Origin: DASSFZ01 sp035283185
Lineage (GTDB): Bacteria > Chloroflexota > Anaerolineae > Fen-1058
NCBI GenBank assembly: GCA_035283185.1
Contig: DATEUJ010000207.1
Span: forward strand, 1 to 64,000
Direction: 5' to 3'
Length of the DNA: 64,000 nucleotides
This document shows, piece by piece, positions 41,781 through 50,765 of the stretch. Numbering within the stretch: position 1 is the stretch's first letter; each line of letters begins with the position of its first letter. Position numbers and translations under genes: made by a program. The notes beneath the pieces were generated by a model. That model was not told the DNA's origin, made no database searches, and saw only the letters and a program-made list of their open reading frames with translations.

Positions 41781-42646
41781 TCCTTGACTTCCAGCGTCAG
41801 CCCTCGCGTCGCCATCCGGCGCGCCATGAAGAACGCGGTGCCGGCGAAGACGAGCGCGACCGTCAGCACGATCTGACCTTCCAACGACGAGTAGAAGCCG
41901 GCCTCATACTCCCGCATCCAGGGCAGCACCTTCATCACCAGGAAGAAGCCGATCGGCGCGAGTGACACAATCAGCGACTCCAGTCGCGCCTGTGCCTGCT
42001 TGGCGGCGATCTCGCGGCGCAGCGCGACCTGCTCGCGCACCATCGTCTCCAGTCCCAGCAGCACCTCGCCGATGCTGCCGCCCTCGGTTGCCTTGAGCGT
42101 CAACGCCTCGGCGATCATGCGCAGGAACGGATTGCGGCGGCGTTCCATCACGGCGGCGAAGGCTTCTTCCAGATCGGTGCCCACCTGCTGCGCGCGCCAC
42201 ACGTCGCGCAGGTCGGCGGCGGCTGGGTCAGGGCCGTTGCGCGCAGCGTGATCCAGTGCGTCGCGCATAGAGCCGGTCGCCGAGAAGCCTTCGCGCATGA
42301 GTTGCGTGACTTCGGCCAGCGCCTCGTCGTACGCCTGCCGGAACGCATCGCGCTGCGACTCGTAGCGCTGCCAGAGCAGCGCCGGGCCAATAGTGACGCC
42401 GGCGACGGCGAGCGCGGGCGCACCGAGTACCACCGCCAGTCCTGCGCCGGCGACTGCGACGAGCAGGCAAGCGGTCAGGAACTCACGCGCGGTGACCGGC
42501 AGCTCGGCGGCGTCGAGCCTGGCTTGCAAACGTTTCATCAGACCACCCTGGGGCTTTTCCAGCTTCACGCGGCGGGGGAACGCCAGCGCGCTGAACATCA
42601 GAAAGATGCCGGCGGCGGCGAGTAGGGCAAAGAGAATGTTCTGCAT
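41771..42646 (-). CDS. tadB: Tad pilus inner-membrane platform protein TadB
   Basis: 291 residues from MQNILFALLAAAGIFLMFSA with CCGGAGGATTC upstream. Membrane helices near the N-terminus and end frame a GspF domain (EVTQLMREGFSATGSMRDALDHAARNGPD...). Its last codons run into the word repeat. Arrangement TadA far upstream, TadB-TadC adjacent is typical. Confidence 0.85.
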   Translation of the reverse strand: MQNILFALLAAAGIFLMFSALAFPRRVKLEKPQGGLMKRLQARLDAAELPVTAREFLTACLLVAVAGAGLAVVLGAPALAVAGVTIGPALLWQRYESQRDAFRQAYDEALAEVTQLMREGFSATGSMRDALDHAARNGPDPAAADLRDVWRAQQVGTDLEEAFAAVMERRRNPFLRMIAEALTLKATEGGSIGEVLLGLETMVREQVALRREIAAKQAQARLESLIVSLAPIGFFLVMKVLPWMREYEAGFYSSLEGQIVLTVALVFAGTAFFMARRMATRGLTLEVKDVV

Positions 42647-42659
42647 GAATCCTCCGGTT

Positions 42660-42745
42660 AGCGTATGGCTGATGGCTGATGGTGTCCATCTGCTATCGGC
42701 CATCGGCTATCCTTCGCTTTCGCTCAGGACAGGTCTGCAATCTGC
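42660..42745. repeat. GATGGCTGATGG word repeat with the 38-bp repeat
   Basis: Contains 42701-42738, identical to 18596-18633, flanked by gctgatggctgatgg and tctgctatc words. Intergenic between tadB and the next gene. Confidence 0.7.
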
Positions 42746-44103
42746 TATCTGTTCTTCCGCTGCTCCACCACGTACACCTGCCACTGCTCGGCGCGGGGCA
42801 GGGGGCTGGCTGCATCGGCCGTCAGGTAGCGCAGCACGGCGGCAAGATTGTCGGTGACGAACGGGCTACTGTTCAGTGCGTTGACCGCGTGGTGTGCCTT
42901 GATGCCGCGCCGGCCGTCCTTGCCAAACAAGACCCCCAACTGCTCACGTTCCAGCCGCTTCAGTTGATCCGGTGACGCCGGCGAGAAAACCCAGTGCCGC
43001 GCACTGCTTGCGCCCGTGCTTGCCTCCCGCCCAGCGGGGCGCTCTGCGGGGTCGCCCGCGCTGAAGGCGACGATGACCGCCACGGGCGAGACCGTCGTGC
43101 GCTGCCGCACCAGGTGCGTGATGAACGGGCGCGCGCCAGTCGCGTCGAGCGCAGCCTCCTCCAGCACCGCCAGCGCCTCGTCGTCACTGCTCACGGTGAA
43201 CTGCCGCGACTCGCGCTCGGCTTCATGCCGCAGGCGGAGATCGGCGAGTGCCCACTGCTGGAACGAGCGCGTCGTCGCCCTCTGGTGCGCCAGCAGCCCC
43301 AGCCACACCAGCACGCCCAGCGCGGCGAAGCCGATGGCGATGCCGGTCAGATCGAGCGCTGATTGTGTAATGGTCACCGGTGCGAGGGGCACGGCAGACG
43401 ATGCCGTTGTGCTGCCGGTCGCCAACCCTTCCATGCGGCGCAGCGGAAAGTCACCCGCTTGGGGCGCGGGCAGCGCAGCCAGGCCCGGTGCGCGCCAACC
43501 TGCCGGTGGGACGACCTTCACGACTGCCGATGGCGGGACCTGGGCAGTGTATGTGCCGCCCGCATCAGTGATGAGCGTGTGCTGGCCGGTTCCATCCTCG
43601 ACGACCACGGGCACACCCACGACACCGGATTCATCCTCGTCGCGCTGGCCGTCACCGTCGGCGTCGTCGAACACCACGCCGATAACTTGCACCAGGACGA
43701 ACGTGGCTGTTGGGGTAGGCGTCGGCTGCGGCCTTTCCATCGTCGCAACGGTCGGCTCGACCGTCTCCGTCTGCACGGACAGCGGTGTGGCTGCTGCTTG
43801 CGCCCCGCTCTGCGGGGTTGGCCCGAACGATGGTGTTTTGGTCGGCGCAAAGAGCGGCGTTGGAGTCTTGGTTGGCTCGAACGCTGGTGTCGGTGTCTTC
43901 TCCGGCTCTTGCCCTCCCTGCGGCGGCGCAGGCTTGGTCGGCTCCTCCACTGGCGGCTGGTCCTTGGGCGGTTCCTCTGTCGGCTTGTCCTGGGCCAGGA
44001 TAAGGGAAGAAGGCGGAAGGATGAACCCCCGCTGCGCGAGGGCAGGCGATGAAGCACCGGCCAGCAGCAGCAGCGCCAGAGCGATCAGCAACAGGCGTCT
44101 CAT
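42745..44103 (-). CDS. Exported SdrD-B-like protein with membrane anchor (452 aa)
   Basis: MRRLLLIALALLLLAGASSP is the signal peptide. RGFILPPSSLILAQ that follows is encoded by a GGATGAAGG word repeat (43998-44028). Then a Pro/Thr-rich stalk (TKTPTP...), a SdrD B-like beta domain (VIGVVFDDADGDGQRDEDES...), a membrane helix near residue 265-290 and a cytoplasmic-side region. The stalk carries palindromic-element copy E (TPQSGAQAAATP) and a variant near 43003-43052. It overlaps the previous stop. A surface component of the Tad apparatus is inferred. Confidence 0.6.
   Translation of the reverse strand: MRRLLLIALALLLLAGASSPALAQRGFILPPSSLILAQDKPTEEPPKDQPPVEEPTKPAPPQGGQEPEKTPTPAFEPTKTPTPLFAPTKTPSFGPTPQSGAQAAATPLSVQTETVEPTVATMERPQPTPTPTATFVLVQVIGVVFDDADGDGQRDEDESGVVGVPVVVEDGTGQHTLITDAGGTYTAQVPPSAVVKVVPPAGWRAPGLAALPAPQAGDFPLRRMEGLATGSTTASSAVPLAPVTITQSALDLTGIAIGFAALGVLVWLGLLAHQRATTRSFQQWALADLRLRHEAERESRQFTVSSDDEALAVLEEAALDATGARPFITHLVRQRTTVSPVAVIVAFSAGDPAERPAGREASTGASSARHWVFSPASPDQLKRLEREQLGVLFGKDGRRGIKAHHAVNALNSSPFVTDNLAAVLRYLTADAASPLPRAEQWQVYVVEQRKNR
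43793..43818. repeat. Palindromic element, in-frame copy E
   Basis: GCTGCTTGCGCCCCGC-tct-GCGGGGT encoding TPQSGAQAA in the Pro/Thr stalk of the SdrD-B-like protein. Confidence 0.7.
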
Positions 44104-44543
44104 CGCGCCTCCTCCTGATTGCCTGTGGTGGTCCGCCTGCATCTGGATAGTGCGAAGCCGGTGGCGGTGAGCGCCAGACCCAACCCGATCATCAACGCAG
44201 CGGACCATGTGTCGGCCTGCGTCCCACCGGTCACCGGCAGCACAGCCGCCGGCATGGTCGGCGTCGGGGTCGGCTGGATTGCCGGTTGTTCTGGTTGCGT
44301 CTGCGCCGGCGACTCCGGCGTGCTCGTCGGCAGCGGTGTGGCAGCGATCGCCGTCGCAGTTGGCGTTGGCGTCTTCGTCGGTTCTTCGCCCGGCGCAGCC
44401 GTGGCCGTTGGCGTCTTCGTCGGCTCGGGATCCTGCGCAAAGGCTGAGGGATGAGGGATGAGGGATGAAACCAACGTCATCGTCACCACAGCCAGTGCGA
44501 GCCACTTGAATCGCGAATGTCCTGCAATGGTCTTGCTCTTCAT
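44100..44543 (-). CDS. LPVTG-tailed cell-surface protein (147 aa)
   Basis: Signal peptide to about residue 37 (the end, SSLIPHPSAFAQ, is encoded by a GGATGAGGGATGA word repeat), a Thr/Pro-rich stalk, then LPVTGG, a membrane helix (ALMIGLGLALTATGFAL) and RCRR. LPxTG plus helix plus basic tail is a sortase signal or its anchor-like counterpart. No sortase gene lies in the window. Probably a stalk protein displayed on the surface. Confidence 0.65.
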   Translation of the reverse strand: MKSKTIAGHSRFKWLALAVVTMTLVSSLIPHPSAFAQDPEPTKTPTATAAPGEEPTKTPTPTATAIAATPLPTSTPESPAQTQPEQPAIQPTPTPTMPAAVLPVTGGTQADTWSAALMIGLGLALTATGFALSRCRRTTTGNQEEAR

Positions 44544-44593
44544 CCTTCCGCCTTCATCACCTGCCCTCGCGCGCATGCGCGGGGGTTCATCCT

Positions 44594-46609
44594 TTACTGT
44601 CTCAGCACCCGCAGGTCATAGGTGAACTCACGTCCGCCGCGCTGGCTGAAGTAGTTCTTGACCTGGATGTATAGCATCGAGTTCGTCGAAGCCGTCCAGG
44701 TGATGCACGAGGCAATCCCTGCGCCCGGGCAGTCGTCGTTGTAGCCCAGCAGCGTCGTGCCGTCGGCGGCATACAGCCGCAGCACGGTGTCCATGTAGTT
44801 GCCGGACATCTGCGCGAGATTCGCGGTGCTGATAACATACACGCCCGGCTCCACGTCGAGCCGCACCCAGTCTACGTCTCCCGGCTGCAGGATCGCATGG
44901 CGCTGCGTCTCGCCCGGCTGAATCGCCTTCGCCTGCGCTGGCGTGTCGTTGACCTCATACGGGTCGGTACTGTCGAAGTTGCGCGCCGCCGCCGGCAAGA
45001 AGACCGTGTACTGGGGTGCTGCCAGATCGACCGTGAACGTGCGCGTCGCAGTCGCGGTGTTGCCGGCCAGGTCCACGGCGGTCACCGTGATGGTGTGCGT
45101 GCCTTCGGGCAGTGTGATCGGTTGTGCGAAGCTGCCGCCCGGTACCGTCGTGGTGCCCGCGCCGGTGTCGATGATGATCGACGCCACGCCCAGGCCGTCG
45201 CTGGCTGCGCCGCTGACCGTGATGGTCGTGGTGTTGACCGCCGAACCTGCTAGCGGCGATGCCAGGCTGATCACCGGCGCGACGCGATCGACGGTGGCGG
45301 TCACCGTGTCGAACGTGGTGATGCCGCCGCCGGTGTCGTGCGCCCGCGCGGTGAGGGTATGCATCACGCCATCTTCGAGCGGCGTAGCCCACAGATACGC
45401 CCAGTTGGCGATGCCTGTGGCAGTGAACCAGAACGTCTGCGCGGTATCGACGGATACCTCCACGGCTTTCAGATTGCTGCCGGTGGTGTAGCCCTGAACC
45501 AGCCACGTCGTCGAGGAGATGATTTGTGCAGCTGCCGGCGAGGTGATCTCGCCGCTGATGCTGACGTAGCTGGCGGGATTCAACGGGTCGCTGCCGGCCC
45601 AGACCTCGCCGCCATCAGGATGCCCATCGCCGTCGGTGTCCCACTGGTTCGGGTTGGTGCCGGCTGTTTGCTCGTCCAGATTGGTCAGCCCATCGTCGTC
45701 CAGGTCCTCGTAAGCGTCGGAGATGCCGTCATCGTCTATGTCCGGGTCGAGTGGGTCGAGGCCGTAGGCCAGTTCAAAGCCGTCCAGCAGCCCGTCGTCG
45801 TCGGAGTCCGGGTTAAGCGGGTTCGTGCCGCTGGCGACTTCTGCGCCGTCGCTGGCGCCGTCCTCGTCGGAGTCGGCATCCAGCGGGTTCGTCCCGCGCG
45901 TGACTTCGTCGGCGTCGTTCAGCCCATCGCCGTCGGAATCGGCCAGCAGCGGATTCGTGCCGATCGCGATCTCCTGGCTGTCGCTCAGCCCGTCGTCGTC
46001 GGTGTCCGGGTCAAGCGGATCGGTGCCGTGGGTGTTGACTTCAGCGCCGTCATTCAGCCCGTCGCCGTCGCGGTCCTCGTCGGCGTCGGGCGTGCCGTCA
46101 TCGTCGGAGTCGGCATCGAGCGGGTCGAGGCCGTGCTGCACTTCCCAGCCGTCGCCCAGGCCATCGCCGTCGGTGTCCCAATCGAGCGGGTCGGTGCCGC
46201 GCGCGATCTCGTCGAGGTTGGTCAGGCCGTCGCCGTCGGCGTCTTCATTGCCATCCGGCGTGCCGTCGTCGTCCGTGTCGGTATCATGCGCATCGGTGCC
46301 GAGCCGCCACTCCCAACGATTGGTCAGCCCATCGCCGTCCGGATCGGCGCTCGCTGTTTCCGCAGCAACGCCGCACCAGAAGCCGCGACAGAGCGTGTAA
46401 CTGGCGCTGGCACTCTGTCCGACGTTCGGCTGTCCGGCGGTGAAGGCAATGGCGTAGTGTGCCGAGGCCGCGCCAGTGCCGCCAGATGCGACGACGTGCG
46501 GGCGTGTCGTGTACGCGGCCGACGACCAGGCCAGCGCGATGCCGCCAATGAACAACGAGGCGAGGAGCGGCGCAGTGAGGCTCAACAGTCCGCGCCGGGT
46601 CGTCGTCAT
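44594..46609 (-). CDS. Large secreted calcium-binding repeat protein (671 aa)
   Basis: The start MTTTRRGLLSLTAPLLASLF overlaps the previous stop. After the signal peptide, residues about 90-385 hold thrombospondin type-3-like repeats (DSDGDGLNDADEVTRGTNPL and about ten similar), each with Asp-rich Ca-binding loops. Ig-like or bacterial Big domains (about 400-540) follow, then FLPAAARNF, and a pre-peptidase C-terminal (PPC) type beta domain (DPYEVNDTPAQAKAIQPGET...). Likely a calcium-stabilised surface adhesin. Coupled to the S74 protein gene. Confidence 0.75.
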   Translation of the reverse strand: MTTTRRGLLSLTAPLLASLFIGGIALAWSSAAYTTRPHVVASGGTGAASAHYAIAFTAGQPNVGQSASASYTLCRGFWCGVAAETASADPDGDGLTNRWEWRLGTDAHDTDTDDDGTPDGNEDADGDGLTNLDEIARGTDPLDWDTDGDGLGDGWEVQHGLDPLDADSDDDGTPDADEDRDGDGLNDGAEVNTHGTDPLDPDTDDDGLSDSQEIAIGTNPLLADSDGDGLNDADEVTRGTNPLDADSDEDGASDGAEVASGTNPLNPDSDDDGLLDGFELAYGLDPLDPDIDDDGISDAYEDLDDDGLTNLDEQTAGTNPNQWDTDGDGHPDGGEVWAGSDPLNPASYVSISGEITSPAAAQIISSTTWLVQGYTTGSNLKAVEVSVDTAQTFWFTATGIANWAYLWATPLEDGVMHTLTARAHDTGGGITTFDTVTATVDRVAPVISLASPLAGSAVNTTTITVSGAASDGLGVASIIIDTGAGTTTVPGGSFAQPITLPEGTHTITVTAVDLAGNTATATRTFTVDLAAPQYTVFLPAAARNFDSTDPYEVNDTPAQAKAIQPGETQRHAILQPGDVDWVRLDVEPGVYVISTANLAQMSGNYMDTVLRLYAADGTTLLGYNDDCPGAGIASCITWTASTNSMLYIQVKNYFSQRGGREFTYDLRVLRQ

Positions 46610-48645
46610 CGGGTCACTCCTGCAGCAGCACGCCGAAGGACGATCGGCAGTGCGCAACCCAGCACGCCGACCAGCAGACCCATCAGCACGAAGGGCTGCG
46701 CCTGATCCTGCTCCAGCGCGCTCAGTCGCGCCTCCAGCGCCGCGATCTGTTCTTCCTTCTCCTGCACGATCTGGTGCAGGCCCTGAATCGACGCGAACGC
46801 CACGCCGTCGGCATCCACCGTAGTGATGCCCGTGTCGCTTTCGCCCACCCCGAAGGCCGCGGCGAAGTCCTGCGCCATCGGGCCGATGTGCCGGATGGCC
46901 GCGTCCTGACTCTTGTAGTTCCAGGTCGCGATGGGGATTTCGACGAGGCGCGCCAGCACGTCGCGCGGATTCACGAACGTGAGATTGGTCTTCGCGTTGC
47001 GATCGGAGAGCGAGGTCCACGACCCGGAGCCGGCCGCCAGATACGCGCCGGTGCTCGTGCCGCTGCCGGTATAGAAGTACACGCCACCGCTCGCGCGGGC
47101 GATCCAGCGGTTGTTCGTATTGCAGTCGAGATAAGACAGGGCGGTGTTGTCAGACCACACAAAGCAGCCGTCGGCCAGCGCCCGAGCGCGCAAGCCGGCA
47201 GCGAAGCTATCCAAGCCTTGCGCGACGTTGCTGTATCCGCCTGCGACGAATGCATCGTAGCCGCTGGCGGTATTCCAATGTCCACCCGCAACGGTCGCGC
47301 CCTCCTGCGTGGCCTGGTTGCCGCGTCCACCGCCAACGGCGGCCTCGTACGCCGTCGCCGAGTTGTATCGACCGCCGGCTACGGTCGCGGCGAGTGCATT
47401 CGCGGTGTTGTTGTTGCCACCGCTGACGGTCGCACCCGTGCCTGCGGTATTGCTCCAGCCCCAGCAGGTGACGGTGCCATCGCCATTGATCGTCGCGATC
47501 CGATCGGCGCATGTCCCGGTGACACGGCGCTGCACATACGCTGTATCGGCGGTGAGTGTCACCACTCCTGTCGCGCCTCCTCCGCTCAGGCCGCTTCCCG
47601 CCGTGACCGCCGTGATGTCTCCTCCACTGTCGTTGTCCAGGCCGTCGGCGAAACCGGCCGGCACGGCGGTCAGGTTGTTCCAGTGGACCTGCGCCGGTGT
47701 GTCGGTGCTCAGTTCCGTCTCGGTGAAGTAGCGGTCGTCGTGCGTATGGCCTGCCGAAGCGAACGCGCTGCTATTGAGCCCGTCCAGCAGGTCGGCGTCG
47801 AGGCCGCTGCCGGATCCATCGCCGGCCAGCACGGCCGGCATGATCTCGGCGTCACGCGCCAGCGCCGCGTCGATGCGCGCCTCGGCGACCGTGCCGGCCG
47901 TGATGTCCGACCCGTCGTGGGCGTGGGCGATGACGGCGTAACGGGCATCGGCGAGCGTCCTGGTGAGATAGCCCGCACTGGCGACCAGATCGGGCACTTC
48001 GGCGTCGCGCGCAAGCACAGGGTCGATGCGCGCCTCCGCCACTGTGCCGTCGGTGATGTCCTCGCCGGCATGAGCGTGGCTACTCGCCGCGTATCGACTA
48101 TCGGCCAGGGTCATCGTGACGTACCCGGCTGCGCTCACCAGACTCTCTACTTCGCCGTCGAGCGTGAAGGCGTCGGCGTCGAAGCCGTCGAGCCGATCGG
48201 CGTTGAAGGCGAACGCGATCGACGCCAGCGGCGCGTCGGGTGTGAGCATCTGGAAACCATTGGCCCCGTCGTCGAACCACACGCGCAGTGCGCGATCGGG
48301 CGAGGCGAAGATGCTGTCGGGCAGGGCGACCATGCCCAGCGAGGTGTCGCCGAGCAGCACGTGGAACACGCCGCCGGTCACGTCGAGCGAGACGGCTGAG
48401 GTCGGCTCAAACGGCGCGGCGGACAGGCCCGTGCCGTCGTTGGCCCAGTCGGCGGCGTCGCCCGCGCTGTTGACGATGGCGAACTTGAACTGGCCCATGC
48501 CATCGAACGGTGTGCCGTTCGATGTGACGTAGCCCTGGAAGGACATGACAGTCGGCGCGGTTGGCGCGGCCAGCGTAGTCAATGCCGCCGCCGACAGCAT
48601 ACCGATCACGATCGCAAGGGTGATGATGAAACGATGTCGAATCAC
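46606..48645 (-). CDS. Trimeric surface fibre protein with S74 chaperone domain and C-terminal membrane anchor (679 aa)
   Basis: Signal peptide at residues 1-27. Repeats HAHAGEDITDGTVAEARIDP and HAHDGSDITAGTVAEARIDA flank a tail-fibre-like shaft. A YadA-like head (GGNNNTANALAATVAGGRYN...) follows. The C-terminus has an intramolecular chaperone of the endosialidase/S74 type (SDRNAKTNLTFVNPRDVLAR), a coiled coil (EKEEQIAALEARLSALEQ) and a final membrane helix (FVLMGLLVGVLGCALPIVLR). S74 domains usually cut themselves off after trimerising; here cleavage would free the fibre from the membrane. Confidence 0.75.
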   Translation of the reverse strand: MIRHRFIITLAIVIGMLSAAALTTLAAPTAPTVMSFQGYVTSNGTPFDGMGQFKFAIVNSAGDAADWANDGTGLSAAPFEPTSAVSLDVTGGVFHVLLGDTSLGMVALPDSIFASPDRALRVWFDDGANGFQMLTPDAPLASIAFAFNADRLDGFDADAFTLDGEVESLVSAAGYVTMTLADSRYAASSHAHAGEDITDGTVAEARIDPVLARDAEVPDLVASAGYLTRTLADARYAVIAHAHDGSDITAGTVAEARIDAALARDAEIMPAVLAGDGSGSGLDADLLDGLNSSAFASAGHTHDDRYFTETELSTDTPAQVHWNNLTAVPAGFADGLDNDSGGDITAVTAGSGLSGGGATGVVTLTADTAYVQRRVTGTCADRIATINGDGTVTCWGWSNTAGTGATVSGGNNNTANALAATVAGGRYNSATAYEAAVGGGRGNQATQEGATVAGGHWNTASGYDAFVAGGYSNVAQGLDSFAAGLRARALADGCFVWSDNTALSYLDCNTNNRWIARASGGVYFYTGSGTSTGAYLAAGSGSWTSLSDRNAKTNLTFVNPRDVLARLVEIPIATWNYKSQDAAIRHIGPMAQDFAAAFGVGESDTGITTVDADGVAFASIQGLHQIVQEKEEQIAALEARLSALEQDQAQPFVLMGLLVGVLGCALPIVLRRAAAGVTR

Positions 48646-48649
48646 GGAG

Positions 48650-49096
48650 CTACTCCTTGGTAGAATGTCGATGATGAACGACCAGGCAGGTATCTACGTC
48701 GTCGCCAAGTCGAACAACTGAAAAGAGTGCAGGCGTTGCCACACCTGCCAACAGCTCGCTCAAGCATTGGCGCGCCTCGTCGAGCGTCAGGCCGCTCAGC
48801 AGCACGCGGTTAGACACGCGGCCGCCGTTGGGTTCCACTTCAATCGTCTGCTCGACGACGCTCCACCCTTCGACAGGCTCAGGGCGCAGGACGGGCAACC
48901 GCTCCAGCGACAGTGTGCTGCTGAGCGTCCCATCCCACGAGCAGGGAACGGCGCTCAGGTAGTACGTGCGCGCTGCTTGCGCCCTCGGAGATCCCTGCGC
49001 CCGGCGGCCCCCCGCGGCTCCGGCGGAGCCACGGGCAGGGGCAAGTGCAGCGGAAGGTATGCTCCGCGGGGTGGTCATCGGCGGCGTGTTTCTCAC
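48650..49096 (-). CDS. Hypothetical protein with repeat-derived segments (148 aa)
   Basis: GTG start at 49096, coupled to the upstream 43-aa gene (GTGA overlap) and preceded by GGGAGG. The N-terminal 35 residues are low-complexity Ala/Arg/Pro and come from GC palindromic repeats (48972-49060). LRPEPVEGWS in the middle is encoded by the CTTCGACAGGCTCAGGGC-type dispersed repeat. The remainder (VSNRVLLSGLTLDEARQCLS...) may be the original small domain. Function unknown. Confidence 0.5.
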   Translation of the reverse strand: MRNTPPMTTPRSIPSAALAPARGSAGAAGGRRAQGSPRAQAARTYYLSAVPCSWDGTLSSTLSLERLPVLRPEPVEGWSVVEQTIEVEPNGGRVSNRVLLSGLTLDEARQCLSELLAGVATPALFSVVRLGDDVDTCLVVHHRHSTKE

Positions 49097-49224
49097 CGGC
49101 CCTCCCGCGATCGGTGCGACGAACCGCCGCCAGAGAGCGTGTAGCCCAGCATCAGACCCATCATCAGCCCGACGGGCGCGGCAATGGCGATCGCGCGTGT
49201 GATCTCAAGTGTTGAGTAATCCAT
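49093..49224 (-). CDS. Small membrane protein (43 aa)
   Basis: MDYSTLEITRAIAIAAPVGL continues with MMGLMLGYTLSGGG, one membrane helix, and a basic tail HRSREGR. GAGGT lies five bases before the ATG and its stop overlaps the next start. Too short for usual gene callers. In the Tad cluster it could be a minor membrane subunit. Confidence 0.5.
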   Translation of the reverse strand: MDYSTLEITRAIAIAAPVGLMMGLMLGYTLSGGGSSHRSREGR

Positions 49225-49235
49225 TTCGTACCTCG

Positions 49236-49304
49236 CGTGCAAGATGCAGGATGCACGATGGCAGGATAGAACTTGCTTCTTGCTCTCCTGCCTCTTGCTT
49301 CATC
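49236..49304. repeat. GCAAGATGCAGGATGCACGATGG word repeat
   Basis: gcaagatgcaggatgcacgatggcagg words facing cttgcttcttgctctcctgcctcttgc words, between tadA and the 43-aa gene. Confidence 0.65.
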
Positions 49305-50658
49305 CTTTGAAGAAGTTGGGCCGCAGCGGAACGCCGTGCTCCTCCATGCGCTTCGCCAGCCGCTCGGGGAAGTACCCCGTCCCGTGCAGGCCGTTGCCCT
49401 TGTCCTCAAAGATGTTCTGCACCACCACCTTGTCACCTTCCATGAACTGCGACGGCTGGATCTCCGCAATCTCGGTGACAAACCGCTTCGGCCTGCTGCC
49501 GATGAACACGCGCTTGAGGTACACGATGAGCTGGAACGCGTCGGCGATCTGGCGGCGGATGGCGAGCGTCGGTACGTCCACGCCCTTCATCAGGTACATC
49601 GTCTCCAGGCGCTGAATCACGTCGCGTGTGGAGTTGGCGTGGACGGTGAGCATCTGCCCATCGTGGCCGGTGTTGGCCGCCTGTAAGACATCGACGATCT
49701 CTGCGCCGCGCGCCTCGCCGGTGATGATGCGGTCAGGCCGCATGCGCAGCGCCTCGATGACCAGGTCGGCGATGGTGAAGGCGCGCGCTTCCTCGGCGCG
49801 GTCGCGGGTGCACAGTTGCACCAGGTCCGGCTTCTGGATGCGCAGCTCCGGTGTGTCCTCGATGATCAGGAAGCGGTCGCCGTCCTCGGCGGCGTTGCCT
49901 AAAGCATTGATGAAGTTCGTTTTCCCGGTGCCCGTGCCCCCGGACACGATGGTGTTGATGCGCGCTTGCACCGTCAGGCGCAGGAACTCGCCGGCGTGCG
50001 GCGTGATCGTGCCCAGCCGCACCAGGTCGTCGATCGTCTGCGCGACCAGCCGATGGCGTCGGATAGTCACCGCAGCGGGGATATTGACCGTCAGCGGTTC
50101 CATGACCGCGTGCAGGCGCGAGCCGTCGCGCATGCGGGCGTCGATCTTGGGGTTGGCCTTGTCGAGCCGTCGCCCGTGTGTGCGCGCGACGCGGTTGACG
50201 AAGTTGACCAGTTCTCGGCCGCTGCGGAAGCGCGCAGAGGTCTTTTGCTTGCCGGTCTCGGCGTGAATGATCCAGACGTCGCCCGGCCCGTTGCAAATGA
50301 TTTCTTCGACCTTCTCGTCGGTCAGGTAGGGCGCGAGCGGCCCGAAGCCGAAGATGTCGTCCATGATCTGGCGCAGCGTGACGTCAGCTTCTTGACTCAG
50401 CGTCAGACCATCGCGCCGCGCGTTGGCGTAGAAGGTCTCGACCAGCGGCGACAGGATGCGCTCGGCTGTCCTGATGTCCTCGTCGGACGGGTCTTCGATC
50501 TGCGCCGGCTGCATCTGGGCGCGGATGCGCTCGCGTGCTTCGCGCAAGAGGTTGGCGAACACGTCGTCCTGATTCATGCTCGCCATCATCGCCGACTGCA
50601 TGGCGGCGGCGGCGGGAGAGATTTTGCGGGTGTGGGGTTGTTGAAGTACCGTGCTCAT
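49300..50658 (-). CDS. tadA: Tad secretion ATPase TadA (CpaF)
   Basis: 452 residues of the VirB11/GspE family. N-terminal domain to about 200; Walker A GGTGTGKT at 240-247, Asp box (FLIIEDTPELRI), Walker B-like DRIITGEARGAE and a His box (LTVHANSTRDVIQRLE). It hydrolyses ATP to drive pilin extrusion and retraction through TadB/TadC. AAGGCAG precedes the ATG, a weak site. Confidence 0.92.
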   Translation of the reverse strand: MSTVLQQPHTRKISPAAAAMQSAMMASMNQDDVFANLLREARERIRAQMQPAQIEDPSDEDIRTAERILSPLVETFYANARRDGLTLSQEADVTLRQIMDDIFGFGPLAPYLTDEKVEEIICNGPGDVWIIHAETGKQKTSARFRSGRELVNFVNRVARTHGRRLDKANPKIDARMRDGSRLHAVMEPLTVNIPAAVTIRRHRLVAQTIDDLVRLGTITPHAGEFLRLTVQARINTIVSGGTGTGKTNFINALGNAAEDGDRFLIIEDTPELRIQKPDLVQLCTRDRAEEARAFTIADLVIEALRMRPDRIITGEARGAEIVDVLQAANTGHDGQMLTVHANSTRDVIQRLETMYLMKGVDVPTLAIRRQIADAFQLIVYLKRVFIGSRPKRFVTEIAEIQPSQFMEGDKVVVQNIFEDKGNGLHGTGYFPERLAKRMEEHGVPLRPNFFKG

Positions 50659-50681
50659 TTGTCTGCCTTCAGTCTTGCAGT

Positions 50682-50765
50682 CACGTAGTCGCGTAGTCTT
50701 GTAGTCTACTGCTACGGAGCGAGGTGTTGACTACGTGACCAATTGACTAATCGACTATCTGACTA
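50682..50765. repeat. GTAGTCGCGTAGTC-type word repeat
   Basis: cacgtagtcgcgtagtcttgtagtc words facing ttgactacgtgaccaattgactaatcgac words; a long imperfect hairpin between cpaE and tadA. Confidence 0.65.

Noticed and set aside
46774..48399. Long plus-strand frame opposite the S74 fibre gene
   Set aside because: Antisense shadow in high-GC repetitive sequence; the minus strand encodes clear fibre repeats and an S74 domain.
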